Below, in pieces: positions 38,639 to 47,577 of a stretch of DNA of 64,000 bases (its first letter is position 1; each line of letters opens with the position of its first letter). The notes beneath the pieces are model-generated. The model did no database searches and had not been told where the DNA came from. It saw only the letters and a list, made by a program, of their open reading frames with translations. The stretch is taken from assembly GCA_024280735.1 (NCBI GenBank), contig JAJRPO010000026.1:78664-142663 (forward strand). The letters are read 5' to 3'. A program made the position numbers and the translations under genes. This DNA comes from Alphaproteobacteria bacterium (GTDB taxonomy: Bacteria; Pseudomonadota; Alphaproteobacteria; Rhodobacterales; Rhodobacteraceae).

Positions 38639-39406
38639 TTATTCAGCCCGTGCAACGCGCGCTAATACAATCACATTCACATATGTGGCATTGTTGGCCA
38701 TACAGGCCTCGGCGCAGGCGGAAAGGGTTGCCCCTGTGGTCATCACATCATCCACAATCAGAACCGGCCTACCCGACAGCCGCGTCGCCTGACGTGGGTT
38801 AATGAGAATGGCATCGCGCTGGTTCTCGAATCGTTCGTCACGGGTCATATCCTTTTGCATCATAGTCGGGCGCACCCGCTTTAACCCGTCAGGCACAAAC
38901 TCCAACGCGCGCGCTTGCGCCAAACGCCGCCCCAATTCCACCGCCTGATTAAACCGCCGTGTCACCAACCGCCGCCAGTGTAACGGCACTGCGGTAACAA
39001 TTGTATCTGGCGTAATAACACTTTCGGCAACCTCCGCCATCCACTCCGCCGCGGGCAGCGCTATGTCCAAACGATCACCATGTTTCAGTGATAGCACCAT
39101 TCGCCGAACTGGCCCCTCATAGAGCGCAACCGCCCGCCCCTGCCGCCATGCGGGCGGAAAACTGTGGCAGGTTTCGCAAAATGCCTTCTCCCCGTCATCG
39201 TCACCCGACAAAGGAACCCCGCAAGAATCACATATCAATCCAGCAATGAAATGCGCATCCGGCCAACAGGCAGCACAGAACCTTGCGCTGGCATCAGTGT
39301 CTTGACCACAGGACAGACAGCGCGTTGGATAAATTGTTTTCAGCAAAGCATTCAGGATGGGCTTAACCTTTCCAGGCAACTTGGTTAGGACAACGACAGG
39401 AGACAT
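38639..39406 (-). CDS. ComF family protein
   Basis: A 255-residue protein with two N-terminal zinc fingers (CLSC, CAAC, CDSC, CETC pairs within residues 31-85) and a C-terminal phosphoribosyltransferase domain with VLIVDDVMTTGATLS. Family members include ComF and GntX; some take part in DNA uptake, but the enzymatic role is unknown. The ATG at 39406 is only two bases from the divergent methyltransferase ATG and lacks its own ribosome site, so translation may begin further in. Confidence 0.88.
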   Translation of the reverse strand: MSPVVVLTKLPGKVKPILNALLKTIYPTRCLSCGQDTDASARFCAACWPDAHFIAGLICDSCGVPLSGDDDGEKAFCETCHSFPPAWRQGRAVALYEGPVRRMVLSLKHGDRLDIALPAAEWMAEVAESVITPDTIVTAVPLHWRRLVTRRFNQAVELGRRLAQARALEFVPDGLKRVRPTMMQKDMTRDERFENQRDAILINPRQATRLSGRPVLIVDDVMTTGATLSACAEACMANNATYVNVIVLARVARAE

Positions 39407-39408
39407 CT

Positions 39409-40224
39409 ATGCAACCCACGCCGAATATGTTCGATCAAACTGCCCTGCATTTACACCGTGCGCGGACAGTAAGTTCCGATCCTTCGGTCTGGTTTTTGCA
39501 CGACATGGCAATTGCCGAGGTTTCAGAAAGACTGAAAGACGTTAACAGAACCTTTACGGATCCGGTGATTGTGGGGTGGAAGGCGGAATACTGGGCTGAC
39601 AAGTTGAATATTGATGCCCGTTGCATCCCTGACACTGACATTCTCGACTTGCCGGAAGGTAAGGCAGACCTGATTATTCACGCCTTATGCTTACACACAG
39701 CCAATGATCCCGTTGGCCAACTCATCCAAATGCGTCGCGGTCTGCGCCCTGACGGGTTGATGATTGCCGCCCTTTTCGCCGGTGAAACCTTGCAGGAGTT
39801 ACGCGCGGCCTTTACTGAAGGTGAAGCCTGCAACGAGGGCGGAATCAGCCCCCGTGTTGCCCCAATGGCAGAGATTCGCGCCTTGGGTGGTTTACTGCAA
39901 CGGGCCGGATTGGCCCTGCCTGTGGCCGACACTTTGCGGATAGATACCAGCTACAAATCTCCGCTGCATTTAATGCGAGAGTTGCGGGCTATGGGAGAGA
40001 CAAATAATATGTCTGAACGGCGCAAAACCGGCCTGCGGCGCGCAACTTTGACGGCTACTTTAGACAGCTATCAAAAGAACAATTCGCAAGACGGCAATAG
40101 GATCGCCGCCACGTTTGAACTCGCCTTTCTGACCGGTTGGCATCCTTCTGATAACCAACAAAAACCGCTTCGCCCCGGCTCTGGCCAAATATCGCTTGCC
40201 GATGCGCTAAATCCGAATAAATGA
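39409..40224 (+). CDS. NDUFAF5/BioC-like methyltransferase-fold protein
   Basis: A 271-residue methyltransferase-fold protein of the BioC/NDUFAF5 type. LRPDGLMIAALFAGETLQELR and the later GISPRVAPMAEIRALGGLLQRAGL are characteristic. The glycine-rich SAM motif I is not recognisable: the matching place reads PVIVGWKAEYW. NDUFAF5 in mitochondria hydroxylates an arginine of complex I subunit NDUFS7; a complex I assembly role here is inference only. CAGGAGA lies six bases before the ATG, inside the divergent comF gene. It is 42 nt upstream of hemH. Confidence 0.75.
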   Translation: MQPTPNMFDQTALHLHRARTVSSDPSVWFLHDMAIAEVSERLKDVNRTFTDPVIVGWKAEYWADKLNIDARCIPDTDILDLPEGKADLIIHALCLHTANDPVGQLIQMRRGLRPDGLMIAALFAGETLQELRAAFTEGEACNEGGISPRVAPMAEIRALGGLLQRAGLALPVADTLRIDTSYKSPLHLMRELRAMGETNNMSERRKTGLRRATLTATLDSYQKNNSQDGNRIAATFELAFLTGWHPSDNQQKPLRPGSGQISLADALNPNK

Positions 40225-40266
40225 TCCGATTGGACGAACCGCCCAACACGTTGTAAGAACCCGCCT

Positions 40267-41319
40267 ATGACAAAGAATACACCTGCCCAGCCTCCAGCCG
40301 ACCATCCAAATGTTCAGTTTGGCAAGATCGGCGTTATCATTTCAAACCTTGGTACGCCGGACGCCACCGATTACTGGCCTATGCGACGCTATTTGAATGA
40401 ATTTCTGTCGGACCAGCGGGTGATCGATTATCCCCGTTGGAAATGGCAGCCGCTGTTGCAGCTGATCATCCTGACCAAACGCCCGTTTTCATCGGGCACT
40501 GCCTATAAAACCATTTGGAACGAGGGTCGTAATGAAAGCCCGTTGCTGACCACCACAAGGGATCAATGCGACGCGCTGCGAGACCGGCTTACCGCACTGC
40601 ACGGCGATCAAATCGAAGTGGATTTCTGTATGCGCTACGGCAATCCGGCCACCTCCCATGTGATCGAAAAGATGAGGTCCAAGGGCTGCGACCGCATCCT
40701 GTTTTTCCCGCTTTATCCGCAATACGCCGCCGCCACGACAGCCACCGCCAATGATGAAACATTTCGGACCTTGATGAAATTGAACTGGCAGCCGGCAATC
40801 CGCACAGTGCCCGCATATTTTGATGATCCGATGTATATTCAGGCTTTGGCAAATTCTGTTGAAACAGCTTACCGCGCGCTCAAAACCAAGCCGGATATAC
40901 TGGTAACGTCTTATCACGGAATGCCTAAACGCTATTTGGCAGAGGGTGACCCATATCATTGCCAGTGTCTGAAAACCACGCGACTGCTGCGTGAAAAACT
41001 CGGCTGGCTGGAGAGTGATATTTCAGTCACATTTCAGTCACAATTCGGGCCAGAGGAGTGGTTGCAACCCTATACTGTCGAAGAAGTCGCCCGCTTGGCG
41101 AAGGTGGGCAAGAAACATTTGGCCATCATGGCACCGGCCTTTTCGACAGATTGCCTAGAGACGCTTGAGGAAATCAAGGAAGAAATAAAAGACAGCTTTA
41201 TCGCTGCGGGAGGTGAGGAGTTCACCTATATACCATGCCTTAACGACACAGTGGATCATATTGATATGATGGTCGAAATCGTCCAGAATGAGTTAATGGG
41301 CTGGATACCCAAACTATAG
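40267..41319 (+). CDS. hemH: ferrochelatase
   Basis: A 350-residue enzyme inserting Fe2+ into protoporphyrin IX, the last step of haem synthesis. The N-terminal core is IGVIISNLGTPD, and the catalytic His lies in TSYHGMPKRYLAEGDPYHCQC; the C-terminal TFQSQFGPEEWLQPYT and APAFSTDCLETLEEI complete the fold. The cysteine in the YHCQC segment and the late Cys residues resemble [2Fe-2S]-free alphaproteobacterial forms; cluster status is not certain. It follows the NDUFAF5-like gene on the same strand. Confidence 0.96.
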   Translation: MTKNTPAQPPADHPNVQFGKIGVIISNLGTPDATDYWPMRRYLNEFLSDQRVIDYPRWKWQPLLQLIILTKRPFSSGTAYKTIWNEGRNESPLLTTTRDQCDALRDRLTALHGDQIEVDFCMRYGNPATSHVIEKMRSKGCDRILFFPLYPQYAAATTATANDETFRTLMKLNWQPAIRTVPAYFDDPMYIQALANSVETAYRALKTKPDILVTSYHGMPKRYLAEGDPYHCQCLKTTRLLREKLGWLESDISVTFQSQFGPEEWLQPYTVEEVARLAKVGKKHLAIMAPAFSTDCLETLEEIKEEIKDSFIAAGGEEFTYIPCLNDTVDHIDMMVEIVQNELMGWIPKL

Positions 41320-41401
41320 AAGTATTGTTCAAATAGTCCATGTTATCAGTGGAAAACTCAAATACCTGCCAATCTGGTTTATTGATCAGCAGATAGTTTT
41401 G

Positions 41402-41539
41402 TTAGCCTGCGTAATTCTCAACCGGCGTACCTTCAAACACGCGATCGCCCACTTTGATTGCGATAATGCCGTTTGCAAGGCTCTTAAGAAAAAGCCCCTG
41501 AACCGCAACACAGCTGCCGATTATGATTGTTCTATACAT
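41402..41539 (-). CDS. 45-residue conserved-looking small protein next to hemH
   Basis: A short ORF on the minus strand beginning MYRTIIIGSCVAVQG and ending TPVENYAG, with GGGGAG seven bases before the ATG. Alternating strands (IIIGSC, IAIKVGDRVFEG) suggest a small beta-barrel or SH3-like fold. I have the impression of similar 40-45-residue proteins beside hemH in other Rhodobacterales, but cannot check. It is convergent with hemH and is the only gene in the 326-nt gap between hemH and mutT. The function is unknown. Confidence 0.65.
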   Translation of the reverse strand: MYRTIIIGSCVAVQGLFLKSLANGIIAIKVGDRVFEGTPVENYAG

Positions 41540-41587
41540 CTTGAAACTCCCCGGATCATGTATGCTTAAGTTAAGTATGAGATAATA

Positions 41588-41607
41588 ACCTGTAACTTAC
41601 TACAGGT
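41588..41607. repeat. inverted repeat in an AT-rich intergenic region
   Basis: ACCTGTA-ACTTAC-TACAGGT, seven-base arms, lying 50 nt upstream of the 45-residue gene and 40 nt beyond the mutT stop, in a very AT-rich tract. It could be an operator or a weak terminator of ppiC-argJ-mutT read on the minus strand. Confidence 0.45.
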
Positions 41608-41645
41608 AATTTATAAAAATTTAGTAAATTACTCGCCAAATATAG

Positions 41646-42044
41646 TTAAAGCCAATCGCGCAATACGGAAATAATCGGAATATCGGCGGGCGGCATCGGG
41701 TATTCTTTTAATTTGTTCGGCCGGACCCAAGCCAATTCCTGCCCTTCCAGCCCGCGCGGAATACCATCCCACTTTCTACATGCAAAAAGCGGCATAAGTA
41801 GATGAAAGTCTTCGTATTTGTGGCTAGCAAAGGTCAGGGGTGCAAGGCAGCTCTGCCAGGTATCAATACCCAATTCTTCTTGTAATTCGCGGATCAAGGC
41901 CTCCTCGGGTGTTTCCCCTGCCTCAACCTTACCGCCGGGGAACTCCCACAGCCCCGCCATGGATTTCCCCTCTGGCCGCTGCGCCAATAGGACACGGCCA
42001 TCTTTATCTATCAAGGCAACCGCCGCAACCAGAACGGACTTCAT
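41646..42044 (-). CDS. mutT: 8-oxo-dGTP diphosphatase MutT
   Basis: A 132-residue Nudix hydrolase that removes 8-oxo-dGTP from the nucleotide pool. The Nudix box GGKVEAGETPEEALIRELQE continues ELGI, matching GX5EX7REUXEEXGU exactly. LLAQRPEGKSMAGLWEFPGG is MutT-specific. It overlaps the argJ stop by four bases and ends the ppiC-argJ-mutT operon. Confidence 0.93.
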   Translation of the reverse strand: MKSVLVAAVALIDKDGRVLLAQRPEGKSMAGLWEFPGGKVEAGETPEEALIRELQEELGIDTWQSCLAPLTFASHKYEDFHLLMPLFACRKWDGIPRGLEGQELAWVRPNKLKEYPMPPADIPIISVLRDWL

Positions 42045-43396
42045 GATCTGTAGTCTGCATTTATTTGGATATACCCGTGGGTGAAATCACAAGTCCAAAC
42101 TGTGGCACGGCCTTTGCCGACTCCCAGATCAACACCCAAAACCAGCTCAGCGCCCTTCATATAGTCAACGCCATCCTGCTCCGTATAACTTTCAGCGACC
42201 CAGCCTTTTTCGGCAACCAGAATATCACCAAACCTAATTGCCAGTGCATCGCGGTCTGCCTTTTCCCCAGACTTGCCAACCGCCATAACCACCCGACCCC
42301 AATTTGGATCTTCACCGGCAAAGGCAGTTTTGACCAACGGGGAATTCGCAATCGCCAGCCCAACTGTATGCGCCGCAGCATCTGATTGCGCCCCTGTAAC
42401 TGCAATCTCGATGAACTTGGTTGCACCTTCACCGTCTTTGACCACTTGATGCGCCAGATCCAACATCACCCCGTGCAGCTGCGTGGAAAATTCCTTGGCG
42501 GCTTTACTCGCCGTTGATTTGATTTCCGTATTACCCGCCGCGCCTGTGGCAAAAACCAGCACAGTATCCGAGGTCGAAGTATCGCTGTCGACTGTAATGC
42601 TGTTGAACGATGACTGGTTGTTTGCCGAAACAATCTTTTGTAATGCTCCGTTCGTAATCGCCGCATCCGTATAGATATAGACCAACATCGTCGCCATATC
42701 CGGTGCGATCATGCCAGAACCCTTGGCGTAGCCCGCGATCTTTACGGTCCGGCCATCTAAAACAAACTCGGCCCAAGCACCTTTGGCAAAAGTATCCGTT
42801 GTCATAATGGCCCGCGCTGACGCTTCGGCCCGTTCCGTCGAGAGTTCATCACCAAGCTGGATCAGTTTGGTAACAATCCTGTCATGCGGTAACGGCTCCC
42901 CGATAACCCCCGTAGAAGACGTGAAAACATTACCGGCAGAGGTTCCAAGGGTTGTCGCTGCTGCATCACAAACAGCCTTGACAGACCCATCACCCGCCTT
43001 GCCAGTAAAGGCATTGGCATTCCCAGAATTCACAACAAGGCCCAATGGCTCATCAGTTTTTCCAGATTTATGCAAGGCCGCCAGTTTTTCCTGACAATCC
43101 AGAACCGCCGATGATCGCGTTTGCGACGTGGTGAATACACCTGCGACGGCACTACCCGCAGCGATTTCCACCAAAGTTACATCGTCGCGATCTTTATACT
43201 TCACCTCAGCGGAACCAGAGGCAAAACGAACCCCGTCGATCACTGGCAGCACAGGGAACCCAGCAGCAGGAGCAAGGGGTGAAACCGATGGCATTTGAAC
43301 AACAGTTCCCATCTGCGCCAGATCTTTGCGCAAACGCTTAATTCTACCCTTCAGTTTTTTGACCAGTGACTTGTCAGTCATATCCTCTTTTGCCAT
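42041..43396 (-). CDS. argJ: bifunctional glutamate N-acetyltransferase ArgJ
   Basis: A 451-residue enzyme that transfers acetyl from N-acetylornithine to glutamate in arginine synthesis. Self-cleavage at the conserved Thr of APDMATML gives the alpha and beta chains; KGSGMI precedes it. The first 34 residues are an unusual Lys/Arg-rich extension (KSLVKKLKGRIKRLRKDLAQ) before the family start-like SPLAPAAGFPVLP; starts at the internal Met (MGTVVQ or MPSVSP) are possible. It lies 24 nt after the parvulin gene on the same strand. Confidence 0.94.
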   Translation of the reverse strand: MAKEDMTDKSLVKKLKGRIKRLRKDLAQMGTVVQMPSVSPLAPAAGFPVLPVIDGVRFASGSAEVKYKDRDDVTLVEIAAGSAVAGVFTTSQTRSSAVLDCQEKLAALHKSGKTDEPLGLVVNSGNANAFTGKAGDGSVKAVCDAAATTLGTSAGNVFTSSTGVIGEPLPHDRIVTKLIQLGDELSTERAEASARAIMTTDTFAKGAWAEFVLDGRTVKIAGYAKGSGMIAPDMATMLVYIYTDAAITNGALQKIVSANNQSSFNSITVDSDTSTSDTVLVFATGAAGNTEIKSTASKAAKEFSTQLHGVMLDLAHQVVKDGEGATKFIEIAVTGAQSDAAAHTVGLAIANSPLVKTAFAGEDPNWGRVVMAVGKSGEKADRDALAIRFGDILVAEKGWVAESYTEQDGVDYMKGAELVLGVDLGVGKGRATVWTCDFTHGYIQINADYRS

Positions 43397-43420
43397 GATC
43401 TCATCCCACCCTGATGTCGG

Positions 43421-44260
43421 TTATTTCAGCAATTCCATTTTCCGGATCATTGAGGGATCAATGACCACGTCACTGCGAACAATCAAAGCATCCGCCTCAA
43501 ATTTCTCAATGGCAGCCTTTATGGCGGCATCAGTCAACTCACCCTCAATCTCAGTACGCACTTCCTCCAGTGTTGGCGGCGGAATATCGCGAGTCTCGAA
43601 CAATTTGATAACATGCCAACCGAACTGGGTCTTGATCGGTGCAGAAACGCCACCCGCCGCCAGTTCCTTTACCGCACCGCTAAACTCCGGCACCATGCGT
43701 TCCGGCGTAAACCAGCCCAAATCACCGCCACCCGGCCCAGACGGCCCGGTTGATTTCTCTTTTGCCAACTCGGCGAAATCGGCACCACCTGCCAATGTTA
43801 CAACCAATGCCTTGGCCTCATCCTCGGAACCCACCAAGATGTGCGAAGCCCTGTATTCCAGCTCCGTCGGCAAGTTTCCGTATTTGGCTTCATAGCCCGC
43901 CAGAACCGCCTCCTCAGTTGCAGCCGCTGCTCCAATCTGATCCAACGCTCGCCCTGCCAACAACGCCCGCGTCTCATTTTCAATGGCCAACTTAATATCT
44001 TTGGCCTCGGCGTCCGTCGTTGAACTGATGGCCGTTTGGTTGATCAACTGATCCAGAACGCCCTTGTACAACTCGGCATCCTCGATCTTCTGGTATTGCT
44101 CTGGCAGGCGGTCCGTCAGGGCGATCACATGGCCAACAGTAATCTCGATCCCGTTCACGGTTGCCAATACCGTGTCAACAGACGGCCCGTCCTGCGCCAA
44201 TGTCGCCGTGCCAATAATGGTCATGCAGGCAGTTGCCGCCAAAATATTCTTCAATTTCAT
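43421..44260 (-). CDS. secreted parvulin-type peptidyl-prolyl isomerase
   Basis: A 279-residue exported folding factor. A cleavable signal peptide (residues about 1-22, ending TATLAQ) precedes an N-terminal helical chaperone part and a parvulin domain (about 130-225: EYRASHILVGSEDEAKALV, GGGDLGWFTPERMVPEFS, FGWHVIKLFETR). It probably helps outer-membrane proteins fold in the periplasm, like SurA or PpiC. It is divergent from secA, a pairing that places export machinery and a periplasmic folding factor on one intergenic region. Confidence 0.93.
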   Translation of the reverse strand: MKLKNILAATACMTIIGTATLAQDGPSVDTVLATVNGIEITVGHVIALTDRLPEQYQKIEDAELYKGVLDQLINQTAISSTTDAEAKDIKLAIENETRALLAGRALDQIGAAAATEEAVLAGYEAKYGNLPTELEYRASHILVGSEDEAKALVVTLAGGADFAELAKEKSTGPSGPGGGDLGWFTPERMVPEFSGAVKELAAGGVSAPIKTQFGWHVIKLFETRDIPPPTLEEVRTEIEGELTDAAIKAAIEKFEADALIVRSDVVIDPSMIRKMELLK

Positions 44261-44333
44261 GGAATTTCCCTAACTTTGCCCCCTTAACGGGCACTCTATT
44301 CAAGTATTATGCCCCGCGACCCTAGGGCCAACA

Positions 44334-44362
44334 TTGACAGCACCCGCCCACCCGCTTACATG
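44334..44362 (+). promoter_or_regulatory. candidate secA promoter
   Basis: TTGACA, a 17-base spacer and TACATG lie 155 nt upstream of secA. The -10 match is weak (three of six). It overlaps a seven-base inverted repeat, ACATGCC-TATCT-GGCATGT (44358-44376). The leader made from here would contain a 20-codon ORF (44421-44483). Confidence 0.28.
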
Positions 44363-44516
44363 CCTATCTGGCATGTTTGTTGGGACAGGCACGCTTGCAA
44401 ACTTCATAGGTGGTCAAACGATGATCGACAAGGTGATAGATTGCAGGCCCTTTCAACTTTCCGCCAGTTCTTGCCGGTATTAACCTCCGGCGTAAAAGTA
44501 TGAAAACGGAGCAGAT

Positions 44517-47339
44517 ATGCTGGGCTTTGGCGCATTGACCAAAAAGGTGTTTGGCACCCCGAACGATCGTAAAATCAAAGCGGTTCAACCGCTGGTGAAA
44601 CAGATCAACGATCTTGAGCCGGAGTTTCAAAAACTCTCGGATGCAGAAATCAAGGCAAAGACGACAGAGTTCAAAGAGCGTCTGGATAAAGGCGAAACTC
44701 TGGATGATTTGCTGCCAGAAGCCTTTGCAAACGCCCGCGAGGCCGCAGTGCGCGCCCTTGGCCTGCGCCCGTTCGATGTGCAACTTGTTGGCGGTATATT
44801 CCTGCACAACGGCAATATCGCCGAAATGAAAACCGGTGAAGGCAAGACCTTGATGGCCACCATGCCGGTTTATCTGAATGCCCTGACCGAGCGTGGTGTT
44901 CACGTTGTGACGGTGAATGACTACCTCGCGAAACGTGACGCGGAATGGATGTCTCAGGTTTACGAATTCCTTGGCATGACCACCGGTGTTGTTTATCCAA
45001 ATATGGACGAAGACGAGAAGCTGAAGGCCTATCAATCAGACGTTACCTACGCCACCAACAATGAGCTGGGATTCGATTATCTGCGCGATAATATGAAATC
45101 AGAGCTGTCCCAAATCTGCCAACGCGATCACTATTTCGCGATTGTGGATGAGGTCGACTCAATTTTGATCGATGAGGCGCGGACACCGCTGATTATTTCC
45201 GGCCCAGCCGAGGATCGTTCAGAGTTGTACATCACCATCAATAAACTGGTGCCCCAGCTGACCGAAGAGCATTACACGCTGGACGAAAAACAGCGCAGCG
45301 CAGTTTTGACCGACGAAGGCAACGACTTTGTTGAGGCGCAGATGCTGGCGATGAGCCTGCTGGCCGAGGGACAATCCTTGTATGATCCCGAAAGCACCAC
45401 ACTGGTTCACCACATAACCAACGCCCTACGCGCCCATGTTTTGTTCAAGAATGAAAAAGATTACATCGTCAAAGACGGCGAAGTGATGTTGATCGACGAA
45501 TTCACGGGCCGCATGATGGCAGGTCGCCGTCTGTCTGAGGGCCTGCACCAGGCACTTGAAGCCAAAGAAGGCGTGGACATCAAACCAGAGAATGTGACGC
45601 TGGCCTCTGTGACTTTCCAGAACTACTTTCGCCTGTATGACAAGCTGGCTGGCATGACGGGTACAGCCCAGACAGAAGCCGTGGAATTCATGGAAATCTA
45701 CGGCCTTGGCGTAGTGGAAATCCCCACCAACCAACCAATTGTCCGCATTGATGAGAACGATGCGATTTACCGCACCGCCAAAGAAAAATTCGAGGCCGTA
45801 GTCGAGGAAATCGCCCGCGCTCACGCCAAAGGCCAGCCTATTCTTGTAGGCACCACCTCTATCGACAAATCCGAATACCTGTCCGAATTGCTGAAAGACA
45901 AACCCTTGCTGAAACGCATCGCAGAAAATCTGCGTAAGCGGGCGGGTGAGATGAAGAAAGAGGAAAACAAGGTCAAGTTCAACGCCGACGCTGATGCGAT
46001 TGAGGGTATGGCCGAGCTGGAAAACGGTATTCCCCACAACGTGCTGAACGCCCGTTTCCACGAACAAGAGGCACAAATTATCGCTGATGCAGGCCACCCG
46101 GGGGCTGTAACCATCGCCACCAACATGGCGGGCCGTGGCACCGATATTCAGCTTGGCGGTAACGTCGATATGCGCGTCGCCAACACAATGGCCGAAAAAG
46201 GCGACGAGGCTGATGAAGTCGAAATCCGCAAAGAAATCGAGTCCGAAGTTGCCGAGCGCAAGAAGGCTGCTCTCGATGCGGGCGGCTTGTTTGTTTTGGC
46301 CACGGAGCGCCACGAGAGCCGCCGCATCGATAACCAGTTGCGCGGACGTTCTGGCCGTCAGGGTGATCCTGGTCGCTCCTCCTTCTTTCTTTCACTAGAA
46401 GATGATCTGATGCGGATTTTTGGGTCCGAGCGACTGGACAAAGTTCTGTCCACCTTGGGCATGCAAGAAGGCGAGGCGATCATCCATCCTTGGGTTAACA
46501 AATCGCTGGAAAAGGCCCAAGCCAAGGTCGAGGGCCGCAATTTTGACATCCGCAAACAGCTGTTGAAATTCGACGATGTGATGAACGACCAGCGTAAAGC
46601 TATTTTTGAGCAACGTTTTGAAGTGATGGAAGGCGACGACCTGTCCGGCGTCATCAAAGACATGCGCGATCAGGTGATAGATGATCTGGTGGATAAAAAT
46701 ATCCCTGCCAAATCCTATTCTGACCAATGGACCAGCGAAACCCTCTATGGCGAAGTGATCGAACATCTGGGCATCGATGTTCCGGTGATCGAATGGGCCG
46801 ATGAAGAAGGTATTGATGATGCTGACATTCGCGAACGCCTGTACAAGGCCGCCGATGAATTTATGGCGGCGAAGGCCGCTGACCTTGGCCCTGAAAACAT
46901 CCGCGCCTTTGAAAAACAAGTGTTGCTGCAAGTGATCGACGAAAAATGGCGCGAGCATCTGGTGACGCTGGAACATCTGCGCTCGGTTGTTGGCTTTCGA
47001 GGTTACGCAAACCGCGATCCTTTGAACGAATTTAAAACCGAAGGCTTTGAGCTGTTTCAGGCCATGTTGGACGGCTTGCGCACTGACGTTTCCGCGCGCC
47101 TTTCTCATCTGCCCTCCAAAGCAGAGATCGAGGAGCAACAGCAAATGATCTATGCGCAGATGCACGCTCAGGCAGAAGCAGCCGCAAAGATTGAGGGGGG
47201 CTTTAATGCGCCCCAACCAACGGAACCCGCCGCAGCATTTGATGAAAATGACAAGGCCACTTGGGGTGACCCCGGACGTAACGAGCAGTGCCCCTGTGGC
47301 TCGGGCAAGAAGTTCAAACACTGCCACGGCAAAATGTAA
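44517..47339 (+). CDS. secA: preprotein translocase ATPase SecA
   Basis: The 940-residue motor of Sec-dependent export at the inner membrane. Walker A is [11 protein letters not shown] (near residue 105), the DEAD-type box is [16 protein letters not shown], and [10 protein letters not shown] and [11 protein letters not shown] lie in the second ATPase lobe. The C-terminal zinc site [16 protein letters not shown], which binds SecB and lipids, is complete. CGGAG lies six bases before the ATG. A terminator follows. Its 256-nt leader is shared with the divergent parvulin gene. Confidence 0.98.
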   Translation: MLGFGALTKKVFGTPNDRKIKAVQPLVKQINDLEPEFQKLSDAEIKAKTTEFKERLDKGETLDDLLPEAFANAREAAVRALGLRPFDVQLVGGIFLHNGNIAEMKTGEGKTLMATMPVYLNALTERGVHVVTVNDYLAKRDAEWMSQVYEFLGMTTGVVYPNMDEDEKLKAYQSDVTYATNNELGFDYLRDNMKSELSQICQRDHYFAIVDEVDSILIDEARTPLIISGPAEDRSELYITINKLVPQLTEEHYTLDEKQRSAVLTDEGNDFVEAQMLAMSLLAEGQSLYDPESTTLVHHITNALRAHVLFKNEKDYIVKDGEVMLIDEFTGRMMAGRRLSEGLHQALEAKEGVDIKPENVTLASVTFQNYFRLYDKLAGMTGTAQTEAVEFMEIYGLGVVEIPTNQPIVRIDENDAIYRTAKEKFEAVVEEIARAHAKGQPILVGTTSIDKSEYLSELLKDKPLLKRIAENLRKRAGEMKKEENKVKFNADADAIEGMAELENGIPHNVLNARFHEQEAQIIADAGHPGAVTIATNMAGRGTDIQLGGNVDMRVANTMAEKGDEADEVEIRKEIESEVAERKKAALDAGGLFVLATERHESRRIDNQLRGRSGRQGDPGRSSFFLSLEDDLMRIFGSERLDKVLSTLGMQEGEAIIHPWVNKSLEKAQAKVEGRNFDIRKQLLKFDDVMNDQRKAIFEQRFEVMEGDDLSGVIKDMRDQVIDDLVDKNIPAKSYSDQWTSETLYGEVIEHLGIDVPVIEWADEEGIDDADIRERLYKAADEFMAAKAADLGPENIRAFEKQVLLQVIDEKWREHLVTLEHLRSVVGFRGYANRDPLNEFKTEGFELFQAMLDGLRTDVSARLSHLPSKAEIEEQQQMIYAQMHAQAEAAAKIEGGFNAPQPTEPAAAFDENDKATWGDPGRNEQCPCGSGKKFKHCHGKM

Positions 47340-47361
47340 CCCTGCTGATTGTTATCCTGCT

Positions 47362-47387
47362 AAACCCGCCCTCGCGGCGGGTTTTTC
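47362..47387 (+). terminator. intrinsic terminator of secA
   Basis: AAACCCGCC / GGCGGGTTT stem with a CTCGC loop followed by TTTTT, 20 nt after the secA stop. Confidence 0.9.
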
Positions 47388-47577
47388 GTTTGTGGCGGAA
47401 TTATGGCGGCCTTATTGATTTGAAAACAGCAAGATACAGTGCATTCGTAAAGCACAACCACAATGGCTAGCAGAGTGTTGCAGGTGATCCTCTAACGGCT
47501 AATGAGCAAATTTTATTACAGATAATTTTCCATAAATAGCGGATAATTACCGGACCTGTTCATCAAAGCCCGAGCCA

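Noticed and set aside
44364..46313. Long open frames antisense to secA (up to 310 residues)
   Set aside because: They follow the codon periodicity of secA on the other strand and have no recognisable domain.
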